From contig NZ_AP022332.1 in assembly GCF_009936375.1 (NCBI RefSeq), positions 3,132,501 to 3,196,500 of the forward strand: 64,000 bases of DNA, written 5' to 3'. Of this stretch, positions 7,729 to 17,754 are shown in pieces. The notes beneath the pieces are model-generated. The model did not search any database. It had not been told where the DNA came from and saw nothing but the letters and a program-made list of their open reading frames with translations. Position 1 is the stretch's first letter; every line of letters begins with the position of its first letter. The DNA is from Methylosinus sp. C49. Its GTDB lineage: Bacteria > Pseudomonadota > Alphaproteobacteria > Rhizobiales > Beijerinckiaceae. The translations under genes and the position numbers were made by a program.

Positions 7729-10248
7729 CTATTTGTTCAGCTTCCCCTTCACCACCTTCGTCCCCGCCTTGCCCGCCATCGACCGCGGCGCGGGACGCGA
7801 CAGCGGGCGCGCTTCGCCGCCGCCGAAATTATGCGGACCCATATCGGCGTCGGTCGGCTTACGCGCGCGCGTGCCGGAGATCGCGGGCGCCTCCCCTCCC
7901 CGCCCGCGCGGGCGCATCAGCGGATTGGCCTCGGCGAGAAGCTCGGCGCGTTGCAGGCGGGAAATCTCGTCGCGCAGCCTCGCCGCCTCCTCGAAGGCGA
8001 GATCGGCGGCGGCCGCCTTCATGCGCTTCTCGAGATCGGCGAGCGTCGCCTGCATATTGTGGCCCGGCGCCAGCTCGGAGAGGCCGGCGTCCACGGTCAC
8101 ATGATCCTGCTCGGCGAGCGAGCCGAGAATATCGGCGATGTCGCGCTTGATGCTCGCCGGCGTGATGCCGTGCTCGGCATTATAGGCCTGCTGCTTGGCG
8201 CGGCGGCGATCGGTCTCGTCCATGGCGCGCTGCATGGAGCCGGTGATGTGATCCGCATAGAGGATCACGCGTCCATCGACATTGCGCGCGGCGCGGCCGA
8301 TGGTCTGCACCAGCGAGGTCTCGGAGCGCAGAAAGCCTTCCTTATCGGCGTCGAGAATGCCAACGAAGCCGCATTCGGGAATATCCAATCCCTCGCGCAG
8401 AAGATTGATGCCGACCAGCACGTCGAAGGCGCCGAGTCTGAGATCGCGAATGATCTCGATGCGCTCGATCGTGTCTATGTCCGAATGCATGTAGCGCACG
8501 CGCACGCCATTCTCGTGCAGATATTCGGTCAAGTCCTCCGCCATGCGCTTGGTGAGCACAGTGACGAGCGAGCGATAGCCGGCGTCGCTCACCGCCTTCA
8601 CTTCCCCTAAGAGATCGTCGACCTGCGAGCGCGCGGGACGTATCTCCACCGGCGGATCGATGAGGCCGGTCGGGCGAATGACCTGCTCGACAAAGACGCC
8701 GCCGGTGCGCTCCATTTCCCAATCGCCCGGCGTCGCCGAGACGGCGACCGATTGCGGGCGCATCGCGTCCCATTCCTCGAAACGCAAAGGACGATTGTCC
8801 ATGCAGGACGGCAGGCGGAAGCCATATTCGGCGAGCGTCGCCTTGCGGCGAAAGTCGCCCTTGTACATGGCGCCGATCTGCGGAATGCTCACATGGCTCT
8901 CGTCGGCGAAGACGATGGCGTTATCGGGCAGATATTCGAACAGTGTCGGCGGCGGCTCGCCGGGCTTGCGGCCGGTGAGATAGCGCGAGTAATTCTCGAT
9001 GCCGGCGCAGGAGCCGGTCGCCTCCATCATCTCGAGATCGAAGCGTGTGCGCTGCTCCAATCGCTGCGCCTCGACGAGACGCCCGGCATTGTTCAGCTCG
9101 CCGAGCCGTCCGCGCAATTCGTCCTTGATCGCCTTGATCGACTGCAGCAGCGTCGGGCGCGGCGTCACATAATGCGAATTGGCGTAGACCTTCACGAACT
9201 CCAGGTCTTGCGTCTTCTTGCCGGTGAGCGGATCGAACTCGCAGATCGACTCCACCTCATCGCCGAAGAAGGATATGCGCCAACCGCGGTCCTCATAGTG
9301 CGCCGGGAAAATATCGACCGTATCACCGCGCACGCGAAACGTGCCGCGCGTGAAATCGGAGCCGATGCGGCGATATTGCAGAGCCACGAGATCGGTGACG
9401 AGCTGGCGCTGCTCCAATTTCTCGCCCAGGCTGACGCCGAATGTCATCGCCGTATAGGTTTCGACCGAGCCTATGCCATAGATGCAGGAGACCGAAGCGA
9501 CGATGATGACGTCGTCGCGCTCCAGAAGCGAGCGCGTGGCCGCGTGGCGCATGCGGTCGATCTGCTCGTTCACCGAGGATTCTTTCTCGATGTAGGTGTC
9601 GGTGCGCGGCACATAGGCCTCGGGCTGATAATAATCATAATAGGACACGAAATATTCGACGGCGTTATTGGGGAAGAAGCTCTTGAACTCGCCATAGAGC
9701 TGGGCGGCGAGCGTCTTGTTCGGCGCCAGCACCAGCGCCGGCCGCTGCGTGCGCGCGATCACCTGCGCCATCGTGTAGGTCTTGCCGGAGCCGGTGACGC
9801 CGAGCAGCACTTGATCGCGCTCATTCGCCTCTATGCCGGCGACCAGCTCCTCGATCGCCTGCGGCTGGTCTCCGCGCGGCTGATAATCGGAGACGAGATC
9901 GAATTTGACGCCGCCTTCGCTCTTTTGCGGCCGCTCTGGCCGATGCGGCGTCCAAGGCTTCTTCTCGCGCAGATTGGGATCGCCCAGCTTCAACAGCTGC
10001 TCGAGACTCTCCATCGTCGCCGACACGCCGCCCGCCCCGCCGAGATCGAGCCGCTCAACGAGCTCGCCATCGACCGCGCCGGCGTCATAGGCCGCCTGCG
10101 GCGCCTCCTCGAAGCCGGCCTGTCGTTCGGCGAGACCGGGGTTGAGCAGCGCCTGCAGATGCGGCGCGATCGGCGACACCTCGGGCTTGGCGGCCTTGGC
10201 GCGCGTCGGCTTGGCGGGGTTTTTGGGCTTTTTGGGAGGAGAGGCCAT
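7729..10248 (-). CDS. uvrB: Excinuclease ABC subunit B (UvrB)
   Basis: The DNA-damage-checking subunit of nucleotide excision repair; it works with UvrA and UvrC on bulky lesions. At 839 residues it is longer than the usual 670-700 because of an N-terminal extension of about 113 residues rich in Lys, Pro and Ala; the canonical start [18 protein letters not shown] comes after it. Helicase motifs are present: [13 protein letters not shown] (Walker A), [16 protein letters not shown]. The damage-probing beta hairpin [18 protein letters not shown] and the C-terminal UVR motif ([20 protein letters not shown]) are intact. The extension is low in complexity and probably disordered; long UvrB N-termini are known in this bacterial order. 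Confidence 0.98.
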   Translation of the reverse strand: MASPPKKPKNPAKPTRAKAAKPEVSPIAPHLQALLNPGLAERQAGFEEAPQAAYDAGAVDGELVERLDLGGAGGVSATMESLEQLLKLGDPNLREKKPWTPHRPERPQKSEGGVKFDLVSDYQPRGDQPQAIEELVAGIEANERDQVLLGVTGSGKTYTMAQVIARTQRPALVLAPNKTLAAQLYGEFKSFFPNNAVEYFVSYYDYYQPEAYVPRTDTYIEKESSVNEQIDRMRHAATRSLLERDDVIIVASVSCIYGIGSVETYTAMTFGVSLGEKLEQRQLVTDLVALQYRRIGSDFTRGTFRVRGDTVDIFPAHYEDRGWRISFFGDEVESICEFDPLTGKKTQDLEFVKVYANSHYVTPRPTLLQSIKAIKDELRGRLGELNNAGRLVEAQRLEQRTRFDLEMMEATGSCAGIENYSRYLTGRKPGEPPPTLFEYLPDNAIVFADESHVSIPQIGAMYKGDFRRKATLAEYGFRLPSCMDNRPLRFEEWDAMRPQSVAVSATPGDWEMERTGGVFVEQVIRPTGLIDPPVEIRPARSQVDDLLGEVKAVSDAGYRSLVTVLTKRMAEDLTEYLHENGVRVRYMHSDIDTIERIEIIRDLRLGAFDVLVGINLLREGLDIPECGFVGILDADKEGFLRSETSLVQTIGRAARNVDGRVILYADHITGSMQRAMDETDRRRAKQQAYNAEHGITPASIKRDIADILGSLAEQDHVTVDAGLSELAPGHNMQATLADLEKRMKAAAADLAFEEAARLRDEISRLQRAELLAEANPLMRPRGRGGEAPAISGTRARKPTDADMGPHNFGGGEARPLSRPAPRSMAGKAGTKVVKGKLNK

Positions 10249-10308
10249 GGCCGCGAATATGGCCCCGGAATCGCGCTTTTGGAAGTGAAAAGCGATCCGC
10301 CTCCTCGG

Positions 10309-12222
10309 TCACGCCGGCTCCTCGGCCTCCACCCATTCTTGTGCTCCCGCGCGCGGCGCGCCCTCCTCATCCGCCTGCCGCTGGCGGCGCCACATGGCGG
10401 CATAGGCGCCGTTCTTCTCCAGCAACTGCAGATGTGCGCCGCGCTCCACGATGCGGCCGCCATCAAGGAACAGGATTTCATCCGCATCGACCACGGTGGA
10501 GAGACGATGCGCGATCACCAGCGTCGTGCGTCCGCGCGAGACGCGCGCCAGCGCCTCTTGAATCTCAAGCTCGGTGAAGCTGTCGAGCGCCGAGGTCGCC
10601 TCGTCGAGAATGAGCAGCGGCGGGCCTTTCAAAATCGTGCGCGCTATGGCGACGCGCTGCTTCTCGCCGCCCGAGAGCTTCAGCCCGCGCTCGCCGACCT
10701 GCGCCTCATAGCCGTCGGGAAGCGAGCGGATGAAGCTGTCGATCTGCGCGAGACGCGCCGCTTCGCGCACCTCCTCCATGCTCGCATCCCAACGGCCATA
10801 GCGTATGTTGTAGGCGATGCTGTCGTTGAACAGCACCGTATCCTGCGGCACCATGCCGATCGCCTCGCGCAGCGAGCGCTGCGTCACCGCGGAAATATCC
10901 TGCCCGTCGATGGCGATGCGGCCCGCCTGCGGCTCGTAGAAGCGGAACATCAGCCGCGAGATCGTCGATTTTCCGGCGCCCGAGGGGCCAACGATGGCGA
11001 TGGTCGCGCCGGGCTCGGCAGTGAAGCTCACGCCCTGCAATATCGGCCGCTTGCTGTCATAGGCGAAGACCACATCGTCGAAGACGATGCGCCCTTCCCG
11101 CACCTCGAGGTCCTGCGCGCCGGGACGATCGGCGATCTCCGGCTGCTGCGACAGAATGGCGAACATTTTCTCGATATCGACGATCGCCTGGCGCGTCTCT
11201 CGATAGAGAGTGCCCATGAAATTGAGCGGCTGATAGAGCTGGATCATCATGGCGTTCACCAGCACGAAATCGCCGACGCTGTTGCGCCCGCTGCGCACGC
11301 CATGCACGCACAGGACCATCATGACGCCGAGGCCGATCGTGTAGATCACCGCCTGCCCGGCGTTCAGCAGCGCGAGCGAGATGTAGGAGCGAATGCTGGC
11401 GTTCTCATAGATCGCCATGGATTTGTCATAGCGCTCCGCCTCGCGCCGCTCCGCGACGAAATATTTCACCGTCTCATAGTTGAGAAGGCTGTCGATCGCC
11501 TTCACATTGGCGTCGACGTCGCTCTCGTTCATCGAGCGGCGAATGGCGATGCGCCAATTGGTGGCGATGAGCGTGTAGAGAAGAAAAGCCGCGATCGTCA
11601 GCATGGCGACGAGGGCGTAATCCCAATCGAATTGCACGCTGAGCACGCCGACGACGAGCGCGAACTCGACAATCGTCGGGACCGCCGTCGACATGACCAG
11701 CCGCGTGAGCGTCTCTATGCCGTCGCGGCCGCGCTCCAGCACGCGCGTCAAGCCGCCGGTCTTGCGGCCGATGTGAAAGCGCAGCGACAATTGATGCATA
11801 TGCACGAAGACGTGATTGGCGAGACGCCGCACGGCGTGCATGGCGACGGCCGCGAAAAGCGCGTCGCGCGCCTGCGTCAATAGCGCGTAGAGCGCGCGCA
11901 GCACGCCGTAGAGAATGGTGAAGCCGACGGCGCCGCCGAGCAGCGTCGGAACGGCGGCGTCCGAAGCGAGGCCGTCCGCCGCCCATTTGAAGGCGAAAGG
12001 AACGGCCATATTCACCAATTTTCCGACGAGCAGCAGAGCGAGCGCGATGAGAACGCGTCGCTCCAGGTCGCGCCGGCCCTTGGGCCATATATAGGGCCAG
12101 AGCTTGCGAATGGTCGCGATCACGGATTCCCGGCCGAGCGGCTTTTCTATCTCTTCGACGACCCCATGTACCGAGACTTGCGCCGAAGCCTGTTCTTCTT
12201 CTGCACCGACCTGTCGCATCAC
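10309..12222 (-). CDS. Atm1/HMT1-type ABC exporter (fused membrane and ATPase domains)
   Basis: A 637-residue half-transporter that works as a homodimer in the inner membrane. Residues 40-330 form six membrane helices; the ATPase domain has IVGPSGAGKSTI (Walker A), LSGGEKQRVAIARTI (signature) and PLLILDEATSALD (Walker B), then IAHRLSTV. The membrane part matches the Atm1/HMT1 group, which exports glutathione-conjugated sulfur or metal species and supports iron-sulfur or heavy-metal balance. It starts ATG ATG at 12222. It lies 60 bp from the uvrB start on the same strand, so the two may share a transcript. Confidence 0.9.
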   Translation of the reverse strand: MMRQVGAEEEQASAQVSVHGVVEEIEKPLGRESVIATIRKLWPYIWPKGRRDLERRVLIALALLLVGKLVNMAVPFAFKWAADGLASDAAVPTLLGGAVGFTILYGVLRALYALLTQARDALFAAVAMHAVRRLANHVFVHMHQLSLRFHIGRKTGGLTRVLERGRDGIETLTRLVMSTAVPTIVEFALVVGVLSVQFDWDYALVAMLTIAAFLLYTLIATNWRIAIRRSMNESDVDANVKAIDSLLNYETVKYFVAERREAERYDKSMAIYENASIRSYISLALLNAGQAVIYTIGLGVMMVLCVHGVRSGRNSVGDFVLVNAMMIQLYQPLNFMGTLYRETRQAIVDIEKMFAILSQQPEIADRPGAQDLEVREGRIVFDDVVFAYDSKRPILQGVSFTAEPGATIAIVGPSGAGKSTISRLMFRFYEPQAGRIAIDGQDISAVTQRSLREAIGMVPQDTVLFNDSIAYNIRYGRWDASMEEVREAARLAQIDSFIRSLPDGYEAQVGERGLKLSGGEKQRVAIARTILKGPPLLILDEATSALDSFTELEIQEALARVSRGRTTLVIAHRLSTVVDADEILFLDGGRIVERGAHLQLLEKNGAYAAMWRRQRQADEEGAPRAGAQEWVEAEEPA

Positions 12223-12368
12223 CCTGTTCCAGTCCTTCCAACGGAGGCGCCGCTATGACATCTGGATTTCATATAAGTGGTTTGAAGTGCGAACGCACGA
12301 GCGCTCCGCTCACGTCGCCGGCGCCCGCCGGCCTTGACGCAGCCGCTGGAGCCGGTCATCAAACGAAA

Positions 12369-12974
12369 ATGAGCGATCTGAAAAAAATTCAAAGCGTCTG
12401 CGTCTATTGCGGCTCCTCCACCGGCGACGATCCCGTCTACGCCCATGCCGCCGAAGCGCTGGGCGCGGCGCTGGCGCGCGAAGGCATGGAGCTCGTCTTC
12501 GGCGGCGGCTCCTGCGGCCTGATGGGCGCCGTCGCGAGGGCCACGCTGGCGCAGGGCGGCAAGGTCACTGGAATTATTCCGAGCTTTCTCGACGAGCGCG
12601 AGATCGCGCTCTCCTCCGTCACCGAGCTGGAGGTCGTGCCGGACATGCATACGCGCAAGCGGCTCATGTTCGAGAAGTCCGACGCTTTCGTGGCGCTGCC
12701 CGGCGGCATAGGCACGCTCGAGGAGCTGACCGAGCAATTGACCTGGATTCAGCTCGGCCGCCACAGCAAGCCGCTGGTCATCGCCGACATAGGCGGCTTC
12801 TGGAAGCCGCTGCTGTCGCTCTTCGCGCATATGCACAACGCCGGCTTCATCCGCCCGGGCTATGAGGTTCGCTATATGGTCGCCGAGCGCATAGAGGATG
12901 TGATCCCCATGCTGCGCGCGACGCGCGTTCCCAAGAACGAAGGCGACGAGACAGCGATAGAAAAGCACTTTTGA
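12369..12974 (+). CDS. LOG-family protein (TIGR00730)
   Basis: A 201-residue Rossmann-fold protein of the LOG family, which cleaves the ribose-5-phosphate bond of cytokinin-type nucleotides or AMP. The family motif PGGxGTxxE is seen in LPGGIGTLEELTEQL, and the N-terminal SVCVYCGSSTG and GGGSCGLMGAVA phosphate loops are intact. I chose the ATG at 12369 (MSDLKKIQSVCVYCG); the frame is open further upstream but that part is not conserved. The gene is divergent from the Atm1-type exporter and convergent with cimA. Whether it makes cytokinin or recycles AMP is not shown. Confidence 0.92.
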   Translation: MSDLKKIQSVCVYCGSSTGDDPVYAHAAEALGAALAREGMELVFGGGSCGLMGAVARATLAQGGKVTGIIPSFLDEREIALSSVTELEVVPDMHTRKRLMFEKSDAFVALPGGIGTLEELTEQLTWIQLGRHSKPLVIADIGGFWKPLLSLFAHMHNAGFIRPGYEVRYMVAERIEDVIPMLRATRVPKNEGDETAIEKHF

Positions 12975-13018
12975 TCGTGCGCGCCCCCTTCTCCCTCAAA
13001 GTGGGATAAGGAAGACGG

Positions 13019-14614
13019 CTAGACCGCGCCAGACCGCACCAGCTTATAGACGATCGCGTCGACCAACGCCTCGAAAGACGCATCGACGACATTGGGCGAG
13101 ACGCCGACGGTGGACCATATCTCCCCCTTGGCGTCCGCGCATTCGACCAGCACGCGCGTCACCGCATCGGTGCCGCCCTGGAACACGCGCACGCGATAAT
13201 CGACGAGCTTCACATCCTCGATGAAGGATTGATATTTGCCGAGATCCTTGCGCAGCGCCACATCGAGCGCATTGATCGGGCCATTGCCTTCGGCGGCGGA
13301 AATGGTCGAGCGCCCGTCGATGCGCAGCTTGACGATCGCCTCCGCGCCCGCCTCCTCCGCGCCGAGATTGACGCCGAAGCGGCGATCCACGGCGACGCTG
13401 TAGCGCTCAATGTCGAAATAATGCGGAACATCGCCGAGCACGCGCTTGGCGAGCAGATAGAAAGAGGCGTCGGCGCCTTCATAGGCGTAGCCTTGCGCCT
13501 CCTTCTCCTTCACCTCGTCGAGCAGGCGCGTCAGGCGCGCATCGTCTTTCGCGAGCGAAATTCCCAATCGCTCCAGCTCGGCGATGATATTGGATTTTCC
13601 TGCCTGATCCGACACCAGCACGCGGCGCTGATTGCCGACGCTCTCCGGCGGCACATGCTCATACGTGCGCGGATCGGTGAGCACGGCGGAAGCGTGAATG
13701 CCGGCCTTGGTGGCGAAGGCGCTGGCGCCGACGTAAGGCGCGTGACGATTGGGCGCGCGATTGAGCAATTCGTCGAGCGCATGGCTGGTGCGCGTCAAAT
13801 GCGTCAGGCTCTCGCGCGTCACGCCGATCTCGAAGCGATCGGAGAATTCGCTCTTGAGCAGAAGATTGCCGATGATCGTCGTCAGATTGGCGTTGCCGCA
13901 GCGCTCGCCGAGCCCATTGAGCGCGCCTTGAATCTGCCGCGCGCCGCCGCGCACCGCAGCCAGCGAGACGGCGACCGCCTGCCCCGTATCATCATGCGCG
14001 TGAATGCCGAGCTTGTCGCCCGGAATGACGCGCGCAACCTCCGCCACTATGCGCTCTGCCTCATTGGGCTGCGAGCCGCCATTGGTGTCGCAGAGCACGA
14101 TCCATCTCGCGCCGGCCTCATGCGCGGCATTGGCGCAGGCCAGCGCATAATCGGGATTTTCCTTATAGCCGTCGAAGAAATGCTCGCAATCGACGAGCAC
14201 TTCCTTGCCGCGCGCGACGGCGGCGGCGACGGATTGGCGAATGCCGTCGAGATTGTCCTCGAGCGTCGAGCGCAGCGCGACGCGCACCTGATAATCCCAG
14301 GCCTTGGCGACGAAGGTCACGCAATCGCAATCGGCGTCCAGCAGAGCGGCGACGCCGGGATCGTTGGAGGCCGAGCGGCCCTGCCGGCGCGTCATGCCGA
14401 AGGCGGCGAAATGCGCCTTCAAGGGCGGGCGCTTCGCGAAAAACTCGGTGTCCAGCGGATTGGCGCCGGGATAGCCGCCCTCGATGTAATCGAGGCCGAG
14501 CTCGTCGAGCATTGCGGCGATCTGGCGCTTGTCGGCGAGCGAAAAATCGACGCCGGTCGTCTGCGCGCCATCGCGCAGCGTCGTGTCGAAGAGCGTCAGC
14601 CTCTCCCGTGTCAT
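13019..14614 (-). CDS. cimA: Citramalate synthase
   Basis: Condenses pyruvate and acetyl-CoA to (R)-citramalate, giving a threonine-independent route to 2-oxobutyrate and isoleucine. The 531-residue length and layout fit CimA rather than LeuA: the HMGL-like barrel starts FDTTLRDGAQTTGVDFS, carries IEGGYPGANPLD and the HAHDDTGQAVA metal-binding histidines, and the C-terminus has the LeuA-type allosteric dimer domain (FGVNLGAEEAGAEAIVKL). I chose the ATG at 14614 (MTRERLTLFDTT); its first base pairs overlap the stop codon of the GNAT gene in an ATGA arrangement, so the two are translationally coupled. Confidence 0.93.
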   Translation of the reverse strand: MTRERLTLFDTTLRDGAQTTGVDFSLADKRQIAAMLDELGLDYIEGGYPGANPLDTEFFAKRPPLKAHFAAFGMTRRQGRSASNDPGVAALLDADCDCVTFVAKAWDYQVRVALRSTLEDNLDGIRQSVAAAVARGKEVLVDCEHFFDGYKENPDYALACANAAHEAGARWIVLCDTNGGSQPNEAERIVAEVARVIPGDKLGIHAHDDTGQAVAVSLAAVRGGARQIQGALNGLGERCGNANLTTIIGNLLLKSEFSDRFEIGVTRESLTHLTRTSHALDELLNRAPNRHAPYVGASAFATKAGIHASAVLTDPRTYEHVPPESVGNQRRVLVSDQAGKSNIIAELERLGISLAKDDARLTRLLDEVKEKEAQGYAYEGADASFYLLAKRVLGDVPHYFDIERYSVAVDRRFGVNLGAEEAGAEAIVKLRIDGRSTISAAEGNGPINALDVALRKDLGKYQSFIEDVKLVDYRVRVFQGGTDAVTRVLVECADAKGEIWSTVGVSPNVVDASFEALVDAIVYKLVRSGAV

Positions 14615-15114
14615 TGCGTTGCAGCCTTGCTCTCGAGTGTCTTTTTCATCGTGGTGTTGCCGAGCCATTCGCCGCGCAGCTCGCGCATGTTGCGCTGATG
14701 GGCGACATAGCCGCGCGCGGCGAAGAAATCGCGCGCCGCGTCGGAAGCGTCGACGCTGATCTCGCGCGTTCCCCGCGCAGCGGCGAGCTTTTCCATGGCG
14801 TCGGCGAGCGCCGAGCCGACGCCGCGTCGCGCCGCGCGCGGATGCACATAGAGCATGTCGAAGAGCTTATTGTCGCGCAGCGAGGCGAAGCCGGCGATCT
14901 CGCCATCGAGCGAGGCGACGATGGTGAGCGCGCCCGCGAGCTTCTTTGCGAAAGCCTCTTCGTCATCGGCGGCGGCGGCCCAGGCGGCGAGTTGATCCTC
15001 GCCGTAATCTTCGGCGGCGAGCGTCTCTATGCTCGCGCGAAACAATTGCGCGAGGCGCGGCGCATCGGTCGGCAGATAGGGGCGAAGCCCGGGAGCGGAA
15101 ACGGAGCGCGCCAT
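14611..15114 (-). CDS. GNAT-family N-acetyltransferase
   Basis: A 167-residue acetyl-CoA-dependent acetyltransferase. The acetyl-CoA loop is seen in LYVHPRAARRGVGSALADAM, after the central beta strands (GEIAGFASLRDNKLFDML), and it ends with FFAARGYVAHQRN. The start is ATG at 15114 (MARSVSAPGLRPYLP). The gene sits between a 44-residue membrane protein gene (2 bp upstream) and cimA (overlapping), so all three form one operon. The substrate is unknown. Confidence 0.88.
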   Translation of the reverse strand: MARSVSAPGLRPYLPTDAPRLAQLFRASIETLAAEDYGEDQLAAWAAAADDEEAFAKKLAGALTIVASLDGEIAGFASLRDNKLFDMLYVHPRAARRGVGSALADAMEKLAAARGTREISVDASDAARDFFAARGYVAHQRNMRELRGEWLGNTTMKKTLESKAATQ

Positions 15115-15116
15115 GG

Positions 15117-15251
15117 CTAGATCAGCTCGAAAGCCACGAGCACATGCCATGCGGCGACGGCTGCGAGCGCGAGGATGATGAGCTTGAACACGAGATAGGA
15201 CGCCCAATGCCCCGGAAAGGGCAGAAATCTGCGCCAGTCGTTCTTAAGCAT
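15117..15251 (-). CDS. 44-residue membrane protein
   Basis: Starts MLKNDWRRFLPFPGHWASYL and continues as one hydrophobic helix (FKLIILALAAVAAWHVLVAF). GGAGGAG lies at good distance upstream of the ATG at 15251, and the stop codon is 2 bp before the GNAT start, so translation in one operon is likely. The positive, aromatic N-terminus then a single helix predicts an N-in inner-membrane protein. No family is recognised. Confidence 0.6.
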   Translation of the reverse strand: MLKNDWRRFLPFPGHWASYLVFKLIILALAAVAAWHVLVAFELI

Positions 15252-15290
15252 GGGCGTCTCCTCCAGAAGGCGAAATCTCGGTGCGAGATT

Positions 15291-15347
15291 CCTTCTCCCA
15301 CTCGTGGGAGAAGGTGGCCCTCGCGTCAGCGAGGGTCGGATGAGGGT
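15291..15347. repeat. Interspersed palindromic repeat, copy 1
   Basis: A composite of two small palindromes (TTCTCCCACTCGTGGGAGAA and CCCTCGCGTCAGCGAGGG) followed by TCGGATGAGG. The same module lies in inverted orientation at 15385-15440. It looks like a dispersed REP-type element of the genome rather than a gene-specific site. Confidence 0.75.
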
Positions 15348-15384
15348 CCATGACGATATCCAACGATTCCAGCCGCCGCAGCGA

Positions 15385-15440
15385 GCCCTCATCCGACCCG
15401 GCTTCGCCGGGCCACCTTCTCCCACAAAGCGGGAGAAGGA
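15385..15440. repeat. Interspersed palindromic repeat, copy 2 (inverted)
   Basis: Reverse orientation of the 15291-15347 element: CCCTCATCCGACC, then a GGCTTCGCC palindrome, then CACCTTCTCCCAC with its partner GGGAGAAGG. The two copies form an inverted pair that could fold into a long cruciform between cysS and the cimA operon. Confidence 0.75.
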
Positions 15441-15485
15441 GTCGCGCGGCGAGGTGGTTGGATAATGTTCGAGCGCAGTGAAGCT

Positions 15486-16889
15486 TCATCGCTTCACCTC
15501 CCATGTCGTCGTGCCGTCCTTATTGTCCTTGAGCGCGACGCCCATCGCCGCGAGCTCATCGCGTATGCGGTCGGACTCGGCCCAGTTTTTTGCGGCGCGA
15601 GCGGCGTTGCGAGCCTCGATAGCGCTATCGATGAATAGCTTCTCGTCTGGGCCGAGCGTCGACTTAACAAAGTGTTCCGTCAGCTCGACGCCACAGAGCG
15701 CCAAACATCCGGCGAGTGATTCTCGCGCTTCTAGCTTCTCGATATCGCTCGCTGCAGTCCGTGCTATCTTTTCCAGCCTGCGAACTTCAGTCTTGGCGCT
15801 TGCTGTGTTGAGATCATCGGCGAGAGCAGCCGCAAATGCCTGCGACGGCACGCCTAGACGCGAGATCGTTCCTTCTAGCAGTCCTGCCAGTCCACCGAGT
15901 TCATCCTCTGATTCCTCCAAGCGCTCGACAGTCCAATCGATCGGCTGCCGATACTGGGTCGACAGCATCGCCCAACGAATCGTCGAGCCCGGCCATTTCC
16001 GCCCGCCAAAATTCTCCGTGTGCAGCAACTCGTTGATGGTCACGAAATTCCCCAGGCTCTTGGACATTTTCTCGCCCTCGACCTGCAGGAATCCATTGTG
16101 CATCCAGTAATTCGCCATCGCCTCATGGCCAAAGGCGCAGCGTGTCTGGGCGATCTCGTTCTCGTGATGCGGGAAGACGAGATCGATGCCGCCGCCGTGA
16201 ATGTCGAACACCTCGCCCAAATGTTTCCACGACATGGCCGAGCATTCGAGATGCCAGCCGGGCCGACCGCGGCCCCAGGGCGAGTCCCAGCCGGGCTCGC
16301 TCTCCTTGGACGGCTTCCACAGCACGAAATCCATGTCGCCGCGCTTATAGGGCGCGACATCGATGCGCGCGCCGGCGATCATCTCGTCGAGCGGCCGACG
16401 CGACAGCCGTCCATACTCCGCCATGGACGGCACATCGAACAGCACATGGCCGTCCGCCGCATAGGCGTGGCCGGCGGCGATCATCTTCTCGATGAGCGCG
16501 ATCATCTCGGCGATATGCTCGGTCGCGCGCGGCTGCACGCTGGGCTCGAGGCAGCCGAGCGCCTTCACATCCTCCTGGAAGATTTTATTGGTGCCCTCGG
16601 TCAGCTCGCGGATTGTGATTCCACGCTCGGCGGCGCGCGCGTTGATCTTGTCGTCGACGTCGGTGATATTGCGGACGTAAGTGACATGATCGGCGCCATA
16701 GAGATGGCGCAGCAAGCGAAACAGCACGTCGAAGACGATGATCGGCCGGGCGTTGCCGATATGGGCGTAGTCATAGACGGTGGGGCCGCAGACATACATG
16801 CGCACATTCGCCGGATCGAGAGGACGGAACTCCTCCTTGGCGCGCGTCAGCGTATTGTAGAGCTTCAGAACGGGAGCGTCGGACGACAT
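15486..16889 (-). CDS. cysS: Cysteinyl-tRNA synthetase
   Basis: Charges tRNA-Cys in the cytoplasm. The 467-residue class I enzyme shows the HIGH-like signature in YAHIGNARP, the zinc-binding cysteine of [11 protein letters not shown], the GWHLECSAM segment, HHENEIAQT and the KMSKS loop in [11 protein letters not shown]. The C-terminal anticodon-binding helices are complete. I chose the ATG at 16889 ([14 protein letters not shown]); the frame is open for 34 more codons but these are not conserved. Codon use in the 3' third is slightly less GC-rich than in the rest. Confidence 0.97.
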   Translation of the reverse strand: MSSDAPVLKLYNTLTRAKEEFRPLDPANVRMYVCGPTVYDYAHIGNARPIIVFDVLFRLLRHLYGADHVTYVRNITDVDDKINARAAERGITIRELTEGTNKIFQEDVKALGCLEPSVQPRATEHIAEMIALIEKMIAAGHAYAADGHVLFDVPSMAEYGRLSRRPLDEMIAGARIDVAPYKRGDMDFVLWKPSKESEPGWDSPWGRGRPGWHLECSAMSWKHLGEVFDIHGGGIDLVFPHHENEIAQTRCAFGHEAMANYWMHNGFLQVEGEKMSKSLGNFVTINELLHTENFGGRKWPGSTIRWAMLSTQYRQPIDWTVERLEESEDELGGLAGLLEGTISRLGVPSQAFAAALADDLNTASAKTEVRRLEKIARTAASDIEKLEARESLAGCLALCGVELTEHFVKSTLGPDEKLFIDSAIEARNAARAAKNWAESDRIRDELAAMGVALKDNKDGTTTWEVKR

Positions 16890-17134
16890 GAATTTCCCCT
16901 CGGCCTGCCGGCCCGGGGCGTCATTGCGTGTCATGAAGAGAGACGTGACGGCTCCGGCCAGCGATTGGGCTAGCTGATAATGATCCGACAAAGGATGCAG
17001 GAGTGGAGCGTGCTCGTCATAGCGCTAACATGCGCGCTCCGGGGCCGTCCGTCAAGTCGCAGACTCGGCGCTTCGGTCCCTGCCTGCCCCCCTCGCCAGA
17101 ACCCGCCACGGCCGCGAGCGCGGGCTTGCCAAAT

Positions 17135-17171
17135 ATATCGTTGCACGATATGAATTAGATCGTAGAACGAT
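17135..17171. promoter_or_regulatory. Two tandem ATCGTnnnACGAT palindromes
   Basis: Site 1, 17137-17149 (ATCGTTGCACGAT), extends to a 7-bp arm ATATCGT/ACGATAT at 17135-17151. Site 2, 17159-17171, is ATCGTAGAACGAT. Their starts are 22 bp apart, two helical turns, so two dimers could bind the same DNA face. The sequence between them is AT-rich like a promoter. No regulator gene of a matching type lies next to it. Confidence 0.6.
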
Positions 17172-17292
17172 GCAATTGCCGGTGCACCCCGCGTCGGCGA
17201 TCGCGCCCGTTCGCATCCTGACGGCTCATCGCCGGCGGCGCCCGTTATTCCCTCTCGAGGCGACCGATCCGCGGAGAAAAGCAGGATGTGGC

Positions 17293-17334
17293 GCGCGCCG
17301 CCTTCGACCGCCCCGCAGGTCGAAGGCGGCGCGC
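17293..17334. repeat. Perfect 17-bp inverted repeat
   Basis: Arms 17293-17309 and 17318-17334, GC-rich with an 8-nt loop (GCCCCGCA). No T run follows on either strand. It could be a factor-dependent terminator, an RNA leader hairpin of the gene at 17418, or a dispersed repeat. Confidence 0.6.
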
Positions 17335-17417
17335 CTGAAACGACCGAAGAAGGCCCGGACGCCCTCGCGATCGGCGCGAGCGACGTATCGAGAGGCCCGC
17401 AATTGGAGGAAACGACA

Positions 17418-17687
17418 ATGAAAATCCGCTTCGTCTTCACCCTCGCCCTCATTGCCGCCGCGGCCGGCGCCGGCTTCGCCCAAGCGACGCCGCATCGAGT
17501 CGGCGACCTCGGCTTCTCGCCGCGGCCGATCGAAAAAGTGAGCTGCGACAATCGCGGCGACGACAAGCAGGCGCGCTGCATGGAGAGCTGCGACGAAGCC
17601 TGGATCAAGGCGACCCAGGCCTATAATGGCAATATCGACAAAGCCAAGGTGGACAAGAAATCCTGCGAGACCAATTGCGGCTGCTGA
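17418..17687 (+). CDS. Small cysteine-containing secreted protein
   Basis: An 89-residue protein with a signal peptide (MKIRFVFTLALIAAAAGAGFA, cleavage near AQA). The mature part of about 65 residues has six cysteines, three of them in a CMESC...CETNCGC pattern near the C-terminus, so it is probably disulfide-linked or metal-binding in the periplasm. GGAGG lies just upstream of the ATG. A strong terminator follows 67 bp after the stop, so the gene is its own transcription unit. No family is recognised. Confidence 0.75.
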   Translation: MKIRFVFTLALIAAAAGAGFAQATPHRVGDLGFSPRPIEKVSCDNRGDDKQARCMESCDEAWIKATQAYNGNIDKAKVDKKSCETNCGC

Positions 17688-17754
17688 GCCGCGGAGCCCT
17701 CTCCTCTTCGGGGGAAGGCTTTCCTTGATCCTCTCGCCGGAATAAGCCACAACA

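Larger units (their letters stand above)
16890..17417. other. Intergenic region cysS / small secreted protein gene
   Basis: About 530 bases without a convincing gene; the frames that cross it are Arg-rich shadow frames. It holds the paired ATCGTnnnACGAT sites at 17135-17171 and a 17-bp inverted repeat at 17293-17334, both listed separately. Confidence 0.6.

Noticed and set aside
8752-11883. A 1043-codon open frame on the plus strand opposite uvrB and the ABC exporter
   Set aside because: It is an antisense shadow frame caused by high GC; its composition (His, Arg, Asp rich) and lack of motifs contrast with the two clear genes on the other strand.
16970-17750. Long minus-strand frames across the cysS upstream gap
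   Set aside because: Arg/Ser/Pro-rich frames without motifs or start signals, crossing a terminator and a clear plus-strand gene.
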